Positions 1-12,600 of a stretch of DNA of 64,000 nt are shown here, piece by piece. The position numbers and the translations under genes were made by a program. Source of the stretch: Bemisia tabaci (taxonomy: Eukaryota; Arthropoda; Insecta; Hemiptera; Aleyrodidae); the NCBI RefSeq assembly GCF_918797505.1, contig NC_092802.1:19551883-19615882 (forward strand), read 5' to 3'. The notes under the pieces are model-generated. The model was given only the letters and a program-made list of their open reading frames with translations, made no database searches and had not been told where the DNA came from. Each line of letters begins with the position of its first letter. The first letter of the stretch is position 1.

Positions 1-212
1 ACATTGGATCTAGAGTTCAGATTCTTGAAAACATTTGCAAGAAAAAGGACTCTTGATTCAATCAGATTTAAGCTTAAATCAAAAGGAAATCCACTCAAAT
101 TAAGAGGCTGGGTTCTTGATTTGTGCTTAAATCTGATTGAATCAAGAGCATTTTTTCTTGTCTATGTTTTTAAGAGTCTGGACTCTAGATCCAATGTGTT
201 TTTTTTTTCCAG
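1..212. repeat. Hairpin element with cactgg-type end, left end cut by window
   Basis: Bases 1-16 (acattggatctagagt) are the exact reverse complement of 182-197, and the intervening arms (attcttgaaaac / gattgaatcaagag) also pair, so the segment folds into one long hairpin. It ends in a T-run followed by ccagtg. The same T-run plus ccagtg, or its complement cactgg plus an A-run, closes the inverted-repeat elements at 18939-19127 and 40814-41633, which are also rich in cttgaa motifs. I infer one MITE family; its left terminus lies outside the window. Confidence 0.6.
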
Positions 213-1187
213 TGCAAGACGCTGTTGAACTAAACGTGGAGCGTAACCTAAGAAACATGCATCTACATGCATAAGAAATGACTTGTCTTCATTGAGTAAA
301 ATATAGGGGTCATTAGTGAAGGGGTACTTTGTACCCAACAATTTTTTTAGATCTCCGACGACTAAAAATTTGAACGATCCTTGAAAGAGTCATTAAATAA
401 AAGTACGTTGCAGAGTTTTAAAACGTAAAGATATTAATTTCTCAAAGACAAGCTACAGGCATTACATAAAGTGGACAAAATAGGAGAAAAAAGGTAGAAA
501 TGGTACATAAAAGAAATTGAGAAAATAGGTATTGCTTCCCGCCACGAAAAATGGCGCCGATTCCCATAGAGCAAAGCGGGCCTTTACCAATGGATACATT
601 AGTAACATACCCGATACAAAACGACGGGAAAGAGCGTACACTACTAACGTGGTGAACGCTCAAAACGAAATATAATGCAGAATGTCACGTTGAGCAATCA
701 GGAAATCCGCCAGTAGTTTTTCCGGAGTCTCAGAAGTAACTCTCGAAAGTTGTCAGAATTGTTTTCTCGCCATCTAAATTTATGATGTATAATCGATTCT
801 ATGCGAGGCAACCTACCTCGATAAAATAGATCGTTTTACACGCGCTTGTTACGCCTCGCTGGCACAAGTGCCCCTCTGCAAACGGAGCAAATTGAATCAG
901 TGAGAACAAAAACCCACCAACTCGAAAAAATTAAAGTAATCAAAACACACGCAAAACTGCACAGTAGTTGAAGAACTTAGCAGAAGAAACAGATTTTTGG
1001 TGACGAAGGATGAGCACTTAAAGACACTTTAAAGGTCCAAGTTGAAACAGATGCGTTAACTTCAATGATCTTTATGAAAACTGACTCTCTTTAATGAAAA
1101 TTGAGCATTTTTGAGTTACCGAGTTGGTTTGTTTTCGTTCTCACTGATTCAATTATTTACCACGTCCGCAGGCTGGTTAACCCTGTT
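213..1187. other. No gene recognised
   Basis: AT-rich sequence without a supported exon. A GC-balanced patch near 538-620 (aaatggcgccgattccc) is open for about 70 codons on the minus strand but has no splice signals or recognisable protein signature. The missing 3' exons of the lipase gene were looked for here on the minus strand and not found. Confidence 0.4.
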
Positions 1188-1432
1188 CTGCCGTTAGAAG
1201 AACGCCGTACGAACATTTGAGAGTTGACAAATTTTCCTCGATAAGCATAATTTTTGACAGCATTTATGCACATTTTTCCTTGAAATTTTCAGTTATTTTA
1301 AATTAAATTTTCGTTCAAAATTGTCTGAAAATTTTGAGGGAAAATATTCACAATTTTTTCAGTGAATTCGGTTTTTATCGGAGGAAACTTGGCAACGTCT
1401 GAAGGCTCATACAGGGTTCTTGCTTATGGCAG
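1188..1432. repeat. MITE family A, copy 1 (diverged)
   Basis: Family A has terminal inverted repeats of the type ctgccgtgctaaggaa...cgccgtatgaac...gttgcc and an interior rich in aaattttc/gaaaattt. Other copies are at 15631, 21236, 26929, 31723, 33981 and 45687. This copy starts ctgccgttagaagaacgcc and ends at ggcaacgtctgaaggctcat plus a damaged terminus. It is non-coding, and the transposase family driving it is not evident. Confidence 0.65.
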
Positions 1433-1460
1433 TGCTGCTCAGTTTACGAACGGGGCAGCT

Positions 1461-1770
1461 AGAGTCCCTTTATACTGAGAGTCAAGACAACACCCCTCAT
1501 GGAGTCACAAACGGGAATAAAGATTACAGAGATTGAACGTTTTTCGTAATCTTTGATCGGCCCATTCTCAAACTCCTTTCTCCGTTCCTTCTCTCATTCC
1601 GTTTGTTCCTTGCCGAACCCGTAATTCCCTGGTCCATTCCAGATTATAATCTTTGCAATCGGTGAAAATGTAATCTTTATTCCCGTTTGTGACACTGCGA
1701 AGGCCTAAAATACGGGAACCAATCAGAAATGGATTCACATTGTCTTGACTCTCAGTATAAAGGGACTCTA
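1461..1770. mobile_element. MITE family B, copy 1, with flanking direct repeat
   Basis: Inverted termini agagtccctttatactgaga and tctcagtataaagggactct enclose about 250 bp without coding capacity; the internal motif cacaaacgggaataaagatt also recurs in inverted form. The direct repeat gggcagcta flanks it (1453-1461 and 1772-1780). Depending on which terminal bases are assigned to the element, the target duplication is 6 to 9-10 bp, which would fit a Mutator-like (9-11 bp) origin. Further copies are at 13270-13581 and 32360-32647. Confidence 0.8.
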
Positions 1771-1780
1771 TGGGCAGCTA

Positions 1781-2804
1781 GCTCGCGGACTGGCCGGTCA
1801 AAAGTCTGAAAATTACGCCAACGGGCCAATCGGCACTTTCAACTGCGATTCATGCGCCAACTGACAAGTGTCCTCGCTGAACTAATTCTGACAAATTTTT
1901 TCCTTAAATCTTTTACGGATCTTATAAGTATCCAAATAAAATTCAATAATATGTATAAAAATTTACAGGCTACGTGAATGAAGTTCAATTTCAATTTATT
2001 TGACGACTTTTTAAACGTAATTCACAAGTTTTCTTTTTTTAAAACCTGGTATCCCAGTAAACAAAACCGATCGACAGAAATTCGTTTTAAAGAGGGAGAG
2101 CAAGGTGAATCTAACGGAAGCAGGATGATTCTCAGCGAAAATAATCATCAAATTTCTTCCAGAAATTCTTTCCAAACTTGGAAATAAGAAAATCCATGAA
2201 AGCCTGAAATTTTTTTACCAGTTAGAGAGTGGTACTTCTTTGGTAGCAAAGGGATAAATATGCAGTACTTAGTTTCTCAACATAAGCACTCTGTTAATCG
2301 GGTGCCACAACTAACGACAACTGTCTACTCCCATTCATTTCTGAGGAGGTGAGAAAAGCAAAAGTGCCTTCAATTTTTAACATGCAACACGCACATCCGT
2401 GGAACACGAATAGTTGCATGAAAGCGCCGCGCCACAACCAACTCAGGTCGAGATATTTTGTTAGTCGAGATAATCACTGATTTGAATCGGTCATTCTAAT
2501 GGAGACTGAAGCCCCAGAAATCACTATACACGAACAAGAAAATCAGTAAAACACGTTTTAATCGACCCGCTCTAAATTTCAAAGCTCTGAAATATTGAAA
2601 TGATGAATTATTTAATCACATTATTGTAGAATCTACGATTTAAAGCGAGTGTAGTATTTCAGGTTTTAATGTTTTTTCCGTTTTTTTTAAAATTTTGTTG
2701 GCACTTAGTGTTTTAAAGGATGATTGATTCAATTATTGGCTTTAGATACTTTGGCCTCGTGTCACTGCCTGGCCAAACTTTCCGCGTAATAGGTATTCTG
2801 TCAT
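1781..2804. other. No gene recognised
   Basis: Unassigned AT-rich sequence. No coding-like stretch with splice signals, no tRNA and no clear inverted repeat was seen. Confidence 0.35.
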
Positions 2805-4190
2805 CAGCGGGCCGATTATTTAAAGTGACAGACAAAGCGATAGACAAAGAAGACAGAGGGAGTATAGAGCGATCCTATCGGTTGACATGAATGGTTCTTA
2901 TAGACAAAGGAAGAAACTGATTGACTAACTGTCAGGTTTCTCGTGGGTTGCCGTTAGTTAGTCCATTACCTACCTCCTATGTCCATTGCCCCACCTGCTT
3001 CCACCAATGGGATCCCTCCAAATCCCTTTTGTCGTCTTTGTCTATAGCTTTGTCTATCAGTTTCAATAATCGGCCCGCAGAGTGCTTTGCTTTAACTGAC
3101 GCGTCTCGTCTATCTCTGAAGAAGTGAGAAAAGCGGAAGTGCCTTCAATTTTGAACATGCAACGTGCACAACCTTGGAACGAACGAATAAAATGCTTAAT
3201 TTCGTAGCCTGTCTGGTGGTCCATTCTGAGCCAGTCTACCCGAGCAGGTGGTCCATTATTGAAATTGATAGACAAATCTATGGATAAAAAAGACAAAAGG
3301 GGTATATGAAAGGATCCAATTGGTGGAAACGGGTGGTTGCAATGGACAAATGAGGTATATAATAGACTAACTAATGGCAACCCACGAGAGACCCCATAGT
3401 TATAGTCCATTCTTTTCTCCCTGAGTCGGTCGGAACCAACCATTTCAATCAATAGGATCGCTCCATGCTCCGTATATGTATTCTTTGTCTATCAATTTCA
3501 TAATCAGCCCGCTGCAGGCCGATTATTAGGTAAAATTGACAGACAAAGCTATAGCTACATAAGACCGAAGGAACATTTTCTCCTTTAGTCCATAGGAACC
3601 ACCCATTTCAACCAATAAGATCGCTCATTACTCCTTATGTCTCCTTTGTATACAGTTCTGTCTATCAATTTTAAAATCAGCCCACTGCAGGCCGATTATT
3701 AGGTAAAATTGATAGACAAAGCTATAGCTACATAAGACCAACGGAACATTTCCTCCTTTAGTCCGTAGGAACCTCACATTTCAACCCATAAGATCGCTCA
3801 ATACTCCCCGTGTCTTCTTTGTATACAATTCTGTCTATCAATTTCAAAAATCAGCCCGCGCTGGCACTTTCACCGTAGCTGTATGAAAATGCTTAAATTC
3901 GTAGCTTGTCTAGTGGTCCATTCTAAGCCTGCGGGCTGATCTTTGAAATTGATGGTCAAAGCGATGGACAAATAGAAGATACAGGGAGTCTGAAGCGATC
4001 CAATTAGTTTAAATAGGTGGTTCTCATAAACTTTAAGAAGGTAATTGATGGACTGACTAAAGGAAACAATACTCTAGTGGGTTGCCGTTTGTCAGTCTAT
4101 TACCTACCTTCTTTGCCCATTGCAACCACCCGCTACCACCAATAGCTTTAGTTCCCTTCTATCTCCTTTGTCTGTAGCCTTGTCCATCAA
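2805..4190. repeat. Five adjacent copies of MITE family C
   Basis: Each unit begins gcgggccgattatt or a variant, continues aattgatagacaaagc and closes with the inverted form gctttgtctatcaattt...aatcggcccgc. Units lie at about 2805-3080, 3244-3516, 3514-3690, 3687-3860 and 3928-4190, sharing or abutting termini. Between them are pieces of family D ends (cttgtctagtggtccatt near 3193-3235 and 3885-3925), which suggests repeated insertion into an older D element. Short open frames here are by-products of the inverted repeats. Confidence 0.75.
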
Positions 4191-4747
4191 TGGACCACTA
4201 GACAAGGTACGAATTTAAGCAATCTGATACATGTTTATGAACCAGAATTTCACGTAAAACACGATTCACACAACGAAAATTATTGAAACCAACTCTTAAC
4301 GAAGATGTAATAACGTTTTTATTACACATTGGTAACGAGTAATTTGAACTGCCCGCTCACAAGAAACTCAGAGCTCTACGTGAGTCAAATCGCGCACTAC
4401 AACGGTTTCAGCAAGCCTCTCAATCAAGCAATGTTCATTTCCCACCATGTGTTGTTCACACTATAAGCAATTTGCTGCAGCTGAGGCAAAGCATCAAGAT
4501 CGAGGTTGCCAGATTTTTATATCGCAGAGACAGTCATGATAACGTTTAGCGCGCGATGTGAATCACGTTGAGCATTGAGTTTTCCTGCGAGCGGATGGTT
4601 TGAATTCACGGATTAAGAATCATTAAATATCTTCGTAAGGTATTCATTTCGGTGATTTTCGTTATGTGCTCATCGTGTTTTACGTATAATTCTGGATAAG
4701 AAACATGTATCAGAATGCTGAAATTTGTACCTTGTCTAGTGGTCCAT
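4189..4747. mobile_element. MITE family D, copy 1
   Basis: About 560 bp bounded by aatggaccactagacaagg and its inverse ccttgtctagtggtccatt; the subterminal gtacgaatttaagc / gctgaaatttgtac is also inverted. A second full copy is at 36562-37115 and a partial one at 46130-46462. It ends 53 bp past the splice donor of lipase exon 4, inside the downstream intron. It is non-coding. Confidence 0.8.
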
Positions 4748-4799
4748 TTCAAAATTCAATCCGCAGGGGGAAAGGAACTGGGCTCGACATGGGACTCAC

Positions 4800-5045
4800 C
4801 GACGATCCTGTGCATGAAGAAGTTGATGTAGTTGGCGGCGACCCCGCAGACGTGGGCCCCGAGGCTGTGCCCGACGCAGGTCGTCCGCCGGACAGGGACG
4901 CCGGAGTTGCGGAGGAAGCCCAGGAGCTGGGCTACGCACCGCGCCGCGGGCTTGATGTTGTGCACGGCCGCCGCGTAGCACGGGATCGCCGCCAGCGGAC
5001 CCCAGTCCACCACGAACGTGTTGTAGCGCCGCGTCGTCAGGTAGG
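4800..5045 (-). CDS. Lipase exon 4 (nucleophile elbow)
   Basis: Acceptor tttgttgcag at 5046-5055 and donor gtgagt at 4794-4799 bound 246 bp: two bases completing Ala113, 81 codons and one trailing base (phase 1). It encodes FVVDWGPLAAIPCY, then CVGHSLGAHVCG with active Ser173 and VAANYINFFMHRIV. Third codon positions are overwhelmingly G or C (gcggcg, ctcctgggc), unlike exons 2 and 3. A family D MITE starts 53 bp beyond the donor. Confidence 0.9.
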
Positions 5046-8000
5046 CTGCAACAAATCGTCAGGTGCTCTAATCACAGAATATATAGGCCCTATTATCAGC
5101 TCCTATTATTCCCCATTATCTTGAAAACGATGAGTTATAGCGAAAAAACGCTGGTGACATTTTCTGAATATTTTTCGACGTTGAATCTTGTGGTGCCGTC
5201 AAAAATCAATTTTTGTCGCTAGAAACATTAATTTTGGCCACTTTTAGATTCGGTGCCCCCTCTAAACCCCCCTCAAAATTAGCTTAACCTTTTTTTAAGG
5301 TCAAAAATGAAAAGAACGCTAAAAATTACTTCTAGGCACCAATTTCCACTGATATTGGTTGATAAACATTGCCGCAGTGTTAAAAAGACAATTTCTTTCC
5401 TCAAATTTTGGGGAGTCGTGGCGCCCAGGGAAAGCGTATTTGGAAAAAAATTTATACCACAAAAACGTCTTTTTTTGCCCCAAAGATCGACTCCTTCAGT
5501 ATTCGGATTTAATCCTGAGACACCCTGTATACCAGAGACGAAAGACCCTCCACCTCCACTGGCCTCTTCGCGACAGGTGGAAGCTTTTACTCTCGGGGAT
5601 TCAACAATCCCTTATGAACAATGGGCCTGTTGCAAACTTTTGCTAGAGGAAAAATAAGAGTTGTTACTCATGGAAAGTGTCTCAAAAATCACGATGAGCG
5701 CATCGGCAAAGTCTGAAATGCACTCCTCACTTCACAATGCACGTAAGAAATTTGCCTTTTTTGCGAGCTTCCCGCTTCAAAAACGATACCACGGCACGGG
5801 TGTACATTTCGCTAGAGGAGTCATTCCAGCCAACCCCTGCTCACAAGGATACCACGCAATATTCAGCATAGCCGACGCCAACCCTCCAAAACGCATGTGA
5901 CGGGACGATGATTCTAACCACCTGATAACAATCGGCGTGTTTACATTCACATTTTTCTTACGTTGACAGATATCCGCCTTGATTGACCTCGTGCTCTCCT
6001 CAACTTGCGCGCGGAAGCGTTGGCCACGTTGAGCAAGGATTGAATGAAATGACTCCTCCAACGAAATTTTCACCTGTAGTACCGTGGTATCCTTTATGAA
6101 GCGGGAAGCTTTTTTGGGCCCTAAGAGCTACATGAATCGACTTGTCCACTCTCCCCATAAAGTTCCTGCCTTAGGTTGATAGATTTTCGTCGACGACTAA
6201 TCTAAAAATAGTAGCTCTTCTGAGTGAATAGAAAGGCATTTTTAGTACTCTACTGTTTATTCACTGTACTTTCATTGTCTTCTTTTTCAAATTTCCTACG
6301 TAATTTAACAATTAGGCCTGTTTTACAGCTGTACATACAGGGTCTTATTTCACCTCTACACTATTGTATGTACAGTCTTATAATGTGTCTATTTACAGTT
6401 TTGTCTAATATTAAGTTATTAGTCAATCGTCTTGTAACCAGCTAACTGTATTGTTTTCAAGATAACTTCTGTTTTCTCATACGCTCATCCTCTTCACCCC
6501 TCACTCATTTTCTAAGATAGCTTTTACTAAGATATTTATGTTATATACTCTTAAGTTAATACTGCTAAATATGTATTAAGATGTGCTCAATAAATAATTA
6601 AAAAAAAAAGGTTGATAGATTAATTTCATATCGGTGAGTTCTCTTACCATCCCTTAAAACTCCAATGGGCAAATGATCCTGGATGCCTCCGTATCCATGG
6701 ATTAGCACGACCGTGTCCTTGCCCGGGTCCCATCCACTGGAGTGAAGCCACATCGGTGAACTCAAGTCCACCCGATCCTCCCTCGGGGTGCCATTATCCC
6801 TAAAATATGAAACATAACGTTGGTAAAATCCATATAAAAACCCTTAAAAATATGGCCCAAGTAGACAATTCTACGAAAAGTGTCCACTTTCAGTCATGAA
6901 CGTTTTATTTGTAAAACAAGTGATAACAAATCCCATAGTTCACCCATTACATTGGCTAATAAGTGTATGAAACGAACTCTGACGGTTAAAAATTGAAATA
7001 GCCTCCATACAAGCGGGGCTTGTCGATTTCCTTTGATATTTTTGCAGTGGTGAATGCATAGCTGAAGTGCGCTCCAGCTAGAATTGTATTTAGCGAATGG
7101 GTGGTTTTTATACGAGGATTAAAAATAAACAAGTGGTACGGAATATAACAAAAGAATATGAACTACTCAAAACGAAAATCCGGGTATCGGAATTTGGCTG
7201 TTTTGAAAACGCCTTCAAATGCGGCGTGATACCTTACGCATTCCGGAGAGTTCAAATAGTTGTATCATTGCGCCGTAAGAATGTGACGGAAGATTACAAT
7301 TGAAAAAGTCTCCATACACGCTGGGCTTGTCTATTTTCTTTGAAATTTTTGCAGTTGTGAATGGACAGATAAAATGCGTTCCAGCTAGAAGTGTATTCAG
7401 CAAATGAGTAGTTTTTATAGGAGGATTGAACACAAACGAATGAAAGGAAATAAAACATAATAATAAGAACTTCGCAAAACGATAATTGGGGTATCGGAAC
7501 TTGGCTGTCTTGAAAACGTCTTCAAATTCGACGTGATACCTCACGCATTCCGGAGAGTTAAAATAGTTGTATCGTTGCGCCTTAGAAATGCGACGGCAGA
7601 TTAAAATTGAAATAGTCTTCATACACGCTAGTTTTGTCGATTTCCTTTGACATTTTAGTAGTCTTGAATGCATAGCTAAAGTGCGCTCCAGCCAGAAGTG
7701 TAATTAGCAAATGGGTGGTTTTTATACGAGGATTAAAAATAAACTAGTGGTACGGAATATAACAAAAGAATATGAACTACTCAAAACAATAATCCGGGTA
7801 TCGGAACTTGGCTGTTTTGAAAACGCCTTCAAATGCGGTGTGATACCTCACGCATTCCGGAGAGTTAAAATAGTTGTATCATTGCGCCGTAAGAATGTGA
7901 CGGAAGATCACAATTTAAATAGTCTCCATACACGCTGGGCTTGTCTATTTTCTTTGACATTTTTGCAGTGGTGAATTTACAGCTGAAGTGCGCTCCAGCT

Positions 8001-9563
8001 AGAATTGTATTTAGGAAATAGGTGGTTTTTATTGGAGGATTAAAAATAAAGGAAGGCTATAGCGATGTTAAATGGAATCCTCTGGGATCAGCGGATTTCC
8101 AATGATAAAAAGAGGAGGATATACAACGTTGTAATTAAAATTATATTAACAAATGGATGTGAAGTTTGGCAGCCGAAGAAAAGGACACAGGATATGCTAA
8201 GAGCAACGGAGATGGATTTCTGGAGATGGTCGGCAGGAATTTCTAGGAGAGATCGGGTCCGTAATGATAGAGTTTGTCAGATAATGGAAGTCGAAAATGA
8301 CAAGTGTTCGACATTATGACCAAACAACTTGTCTGGTACGGTCATGTCAATAGGATGACGGAAGAGAGGCTGCAAAAAAAGATGCTTGATTGGGTTCCCC
8401 CTGGGAGGAGACGTAGGGGACGCCCAGTGGGAGGTTTGCGACAGGGGGTGTTAAACGAGATGAGGGAGTGTCAACTCCCTAATGACCTGTGGGAAGACCA
8501 AGCTTTGTGGCGATTAGGCGTCGTAAAGCGCCAAAAAGCGCTATAAGAGCGACTCATATGTATGCATTAAAAATAAACAAGTGGTACGGAATACAACAAA
8601 AGAATATGAACTACTCAAAACGATAATCCGGGTATCGGAACTTGGCTGTTTTGAAAACGCCTTCAAATGCGGCGTGATACCTCTCGCATTCCGGAGAGTT
8701 CAAATAATTGTATCATTGCGCCTTAGAAATGAGACGGCAGATTGCAATTGAAATAGCCTTCATACACGCAAGTCTTGTCGATTTCCTGTGACATTTTATA
8801 GTCCAGGCGCCTGGTAGCTAAAAATGAGGCTACCTGGAGTTTTGGGGACACAGCGATTTTTTTGCCTTCCAATATGTTTTTTGGGTCGCTGAATCCGAAT
8901 CTGATAAAGTCTCGACGTCCCGACTGTCATAAGTGTTTTTGCTCGCCAAAACGGCCGCTAGGGACAGTCAAAATTGCTATAGAGGTTCCATTTCCGTAGT
9001 GAAGTGTTCGCATTAAAATATGATCGTACAGCAGTCTCTGCCGGAATTTAGAAGATTCTGGAAGGATTTATAAGGCGCAAATTTACTGCATTGAATCTTT
9101 TTGTGCGTCACGATCGTCACACTCTGTAATTTTTATCTTACAATATTCTGAAAAATATTTGTGCTCATATTATAGCCCTTGCCACTAATTGCACTTATAC
9201 CGACTTTTAAGATTGTACTTTATTGCTGCTGAGTATACCCACCGTTTTTGTTTCAGTTTGTCACGGACATCAGAGTTACGACCGTCATACCGCTGTCTGA
9301 TATTCTTCGTGTAAAAAGAAGAGAGGAACATGCCTGATAAATAAAGTTCCTCATATTAAATGATTAAGCCGCATATTGTACTCGACTAAGAAAGTCAACC
9401 TTCGGTCCAAAATAATCAACTTGAATTCTAAGTTTTCTGGATTTCAAATTGGACAGTTTTTGTAAAATTTCCCACATCGACGGCTTAAGTTCGCAATCAT
9501 ATGTCTCGTTTGTGGTGTCTGAAAATCTCCGCATGTTTCTTTCGCAATGTTTCTTTCTTTCTT

Positions 9564-9601
<38 letters not shown>

Positions 9602-12600
9602 AAGGAGAACAAATTTAAATCATTCCTTGAAGTTGTTGCAGAATTTTCTTCGCGCAGAGAAGAATAATCACGGCAGTTTTAAATAATTACCGTTTTGTAG
9701 TTTTCCGTTTAAAAAATAAAGTATGACAGGAAAACTGCGACATCGCAAACCGAGTTACATGATACCAGACCTACACTGTCGATGTGCGTTTCACGCTGAC
9801 CGGCGACTGCAGTGTGTTTAGCGCAATGCGTAACGTATTCCTGCAGTCTTGTAGGCGCTCGTATGAATTTCGTGGCGACCAGCGACTGCACTGTGTTTTG
9901 CGCAATGCGTGAAGTATCTCCGAAGTCTTGTAGGCGCTAATATGCGTTCCGCGCCAACGGGCAGTCGCACTCTGCATTAGATTTCAAAGAAACCGTAGAA
10001 ACATAGGAGAGCTATTAAGTTTGAAGAATGACTGGGTAAAATTGATGAAATGATTCATGCTAAGTGCAGACAAAAATATTAAACAGAAAAAACGAAGGCT
10101 TAATGGAATTTAATAGTGGCCTCTTTACGGTTTACCTTACGGTATACAAGGAGAAGTTGATTTCGGGGTCAGGACAAGCGTCCTCCACATCCCTCCTCCA
10201 AGAACAATTGTCTCTGCTTGCATTCATTGTGCCCTGGCCTAGAGTCAAGGCTCCGATGACTGCTTGTGCGTTTATACCTGAAAACAGGAAAGTTTAGCTT
10301 TTAGAACTTAATTATGAAGCATCTCATCTTTTCATGGGAGTTTGGGGTGGGGGGTTGGTTAGGGTACAGTAAAAATTACTTCGTTTCCTGCAGGACATTT
10401 GGTATCCCTAGGGGGCCGTTCAAATATTACGTAAGGAACTTAGGGGGAGCGGGTCCGAGCTTGTCTTACGGAGTCTTACGAAGGGGGGGAGGGGGGTTAA
10501 GCCGAGTCATACGTAAGCTTTTCTCTATAAAAAAAGACTGTTCGTTTAAGAAATAAAAAAACTTTATCGGCGTTGAGAGATGTGAAACCCTGCCATTTCG
10601 AAACAAGACTTGTTGATGCCGCAAAATTTTGCCACCGTCCTGCCGTGCTGGCGTCACTCAACCGATAGCGCACGCATTTCAATTATTTGGTTTTTTTTTG
10701 CCAATTTTCATCAAAATTCCTTTATAAAAGCCTTAAATTTATTCCAGCTATTTTACTAAGCTTCTCCGTTTTTCCTGAAAAATGGGGAGGGGGGTCCTGG
10801 CCAATCTTAATCAAAAGAAGAGGTCAGAGATTTCTTACGGGTGACTTACAGGGGGAGGGGGGGGGTCAAAAGGTTGACAAAAATGCCTTACGTAATACTT
10901 GAACGACCCCTATGGAAAGTAAAGAGCCCCGAAAAAATAACTGTATCCCATACGATGATACTACCCACCGCACCGCCACCTTTTCATCTAAATTTCGGAT
11001 TCGAATTTCGCATCGAGGAAAGCGCTGAAAACACAACGGGCAACGCATTTCTGGGATGTCGTTTCGATATTCGAACACAATACGTATCTCATACTGGTAT
11101 TTTGGCTACTGAGGTAGTAACAAAGTCATTAGTAACAGTAGTCACTGGGAAGAATCGGATGGATAATAGCGACTACGCCGTGCAGAGCTTGCATAATGTC
11201 GCAGTGTGAGACTACAGCAGATTTCAATGTCGTTGAAATGACTTAAGCGGCCCTCGCCTAAGATTTGGTGGAAGCTGGAGGGTAGGGTGAAGTTCGCTCC
11301 TTAAGCTGTTATACCTCCTCGTGGTACACTCTGGATTATTTAATGCGGCGCACAGTGGATCGAGTCAATAGGAGAGGTCGGACCAAATTTGGACACTTTA
11401 AAAGCTTATAACACCGTTTATAAAAAAATTTGAGGCGCTATAAGTGGTTCCACTGGTTTCCTCGTAAAATTTTCTTCTAGAGACAGCCTTAAAATTTAAA
11501 ATGTGACGAAATAAACATGTAAATTTGCAGCTTTAGTCCAAAAATTCATGTCCGACCGCTTCCATTGACTCGATCCACTTTGCGGCGTGGGAATCAAAAT
11601 CAGAAGCGCTCTAAATGAAACAAGCAAAGAGCTGCTTAAAAACAAATTTACTGGAAATTGTAGAAGAGAAGAGTTTTAAGATGATCATCCTAATTTTAAT
11701 CAGCATGAGGATGTTGTAGTGCAGAAATGATATGCAGTTTTAAGTCAAATCTACCTGAAAGCATTCAACTTTACTCTCCGTGTCTCCCGAAACTATCTCC
11801 CAGGCGTTAGTTGCGCGTTGCGTTTTTGTCGATTTTTCGACAAAAATACGGAGTTTTTATTGAAAAAAGGCAGTTCTTAAGGTCATCGTAAGACTGGAAT
11901 GCCTATATTTATGAGGGAGAGTATTGACATCTCCGATCTACTCCTTGGTTGGCTCATCAGCTTGAGGCTATCATAGAGCCCCGAAATTGCCTCAATTGAG
12001 ATGTTGCATGTGTGAGGAAATAGCGGTTTGACTATTGATTCTCATGTATAAGTTCGCGCGAAACACGATGGTGCCACTATTTTTCTCTGGAATCAACTCC
12101 CAAGCTCAAAAAAAGCTCTCAAGTTGAGGCCAAAAAGGAGGCTTTTTATTAATCGTGTATCTCAGCCTTGGTTCCCGTTTTCCCCCCTTATTGTTTCTCC
12201 ACTGTTATCACACTGAAAAAAAATTCTCGGCGTTTTTACCAAGGTCCGTTGGTACCTTTACCATCTCACTTTTTTTACGAATTATTGGTAATTTTACCAA
12301 GAGAGACTGGTAAGCTTACCTAAAAACCGGTATTTTTACTGTATTTTTTAGGTAAGAATTATTGTTTTGTTATTGTATTGTTTGTAATTATTATTGGTAA
12401 TCAATTCCCGGTAACTTTGCCATTTTATCTCGGTAATTCTACCACAGTCGATAAAAAATATTGGCATTTTTACCAAGGTCCAGTAAAATTACCGAGAAAA
12501 ATCAATAATTTTACCGAGATTTCTCGGTACAACTACCAATTCCATAAATGGTAATTTTACCAAGAAAAAACTGGGATCAAATAGAACCCTGAATTCTTGG

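Noticed and set aside
3063..3452. 129-codon open frame
   Set aside because: It spans two inverted family C copies and the same frame is broken in the other copies.
2805..4190. CRISPR-like array of repeated units
   Set aside because: Units are ~150-280 bp inverted-repeat transposons with no uniform spacers.
1..4799. Remaining lipase exons (catalytic Asp and His)
   Set aside because: The minus strand was scanned for GLDPA-like and later family motifs with acceptors; nothing convincing, so they are taken to lie outside the window.
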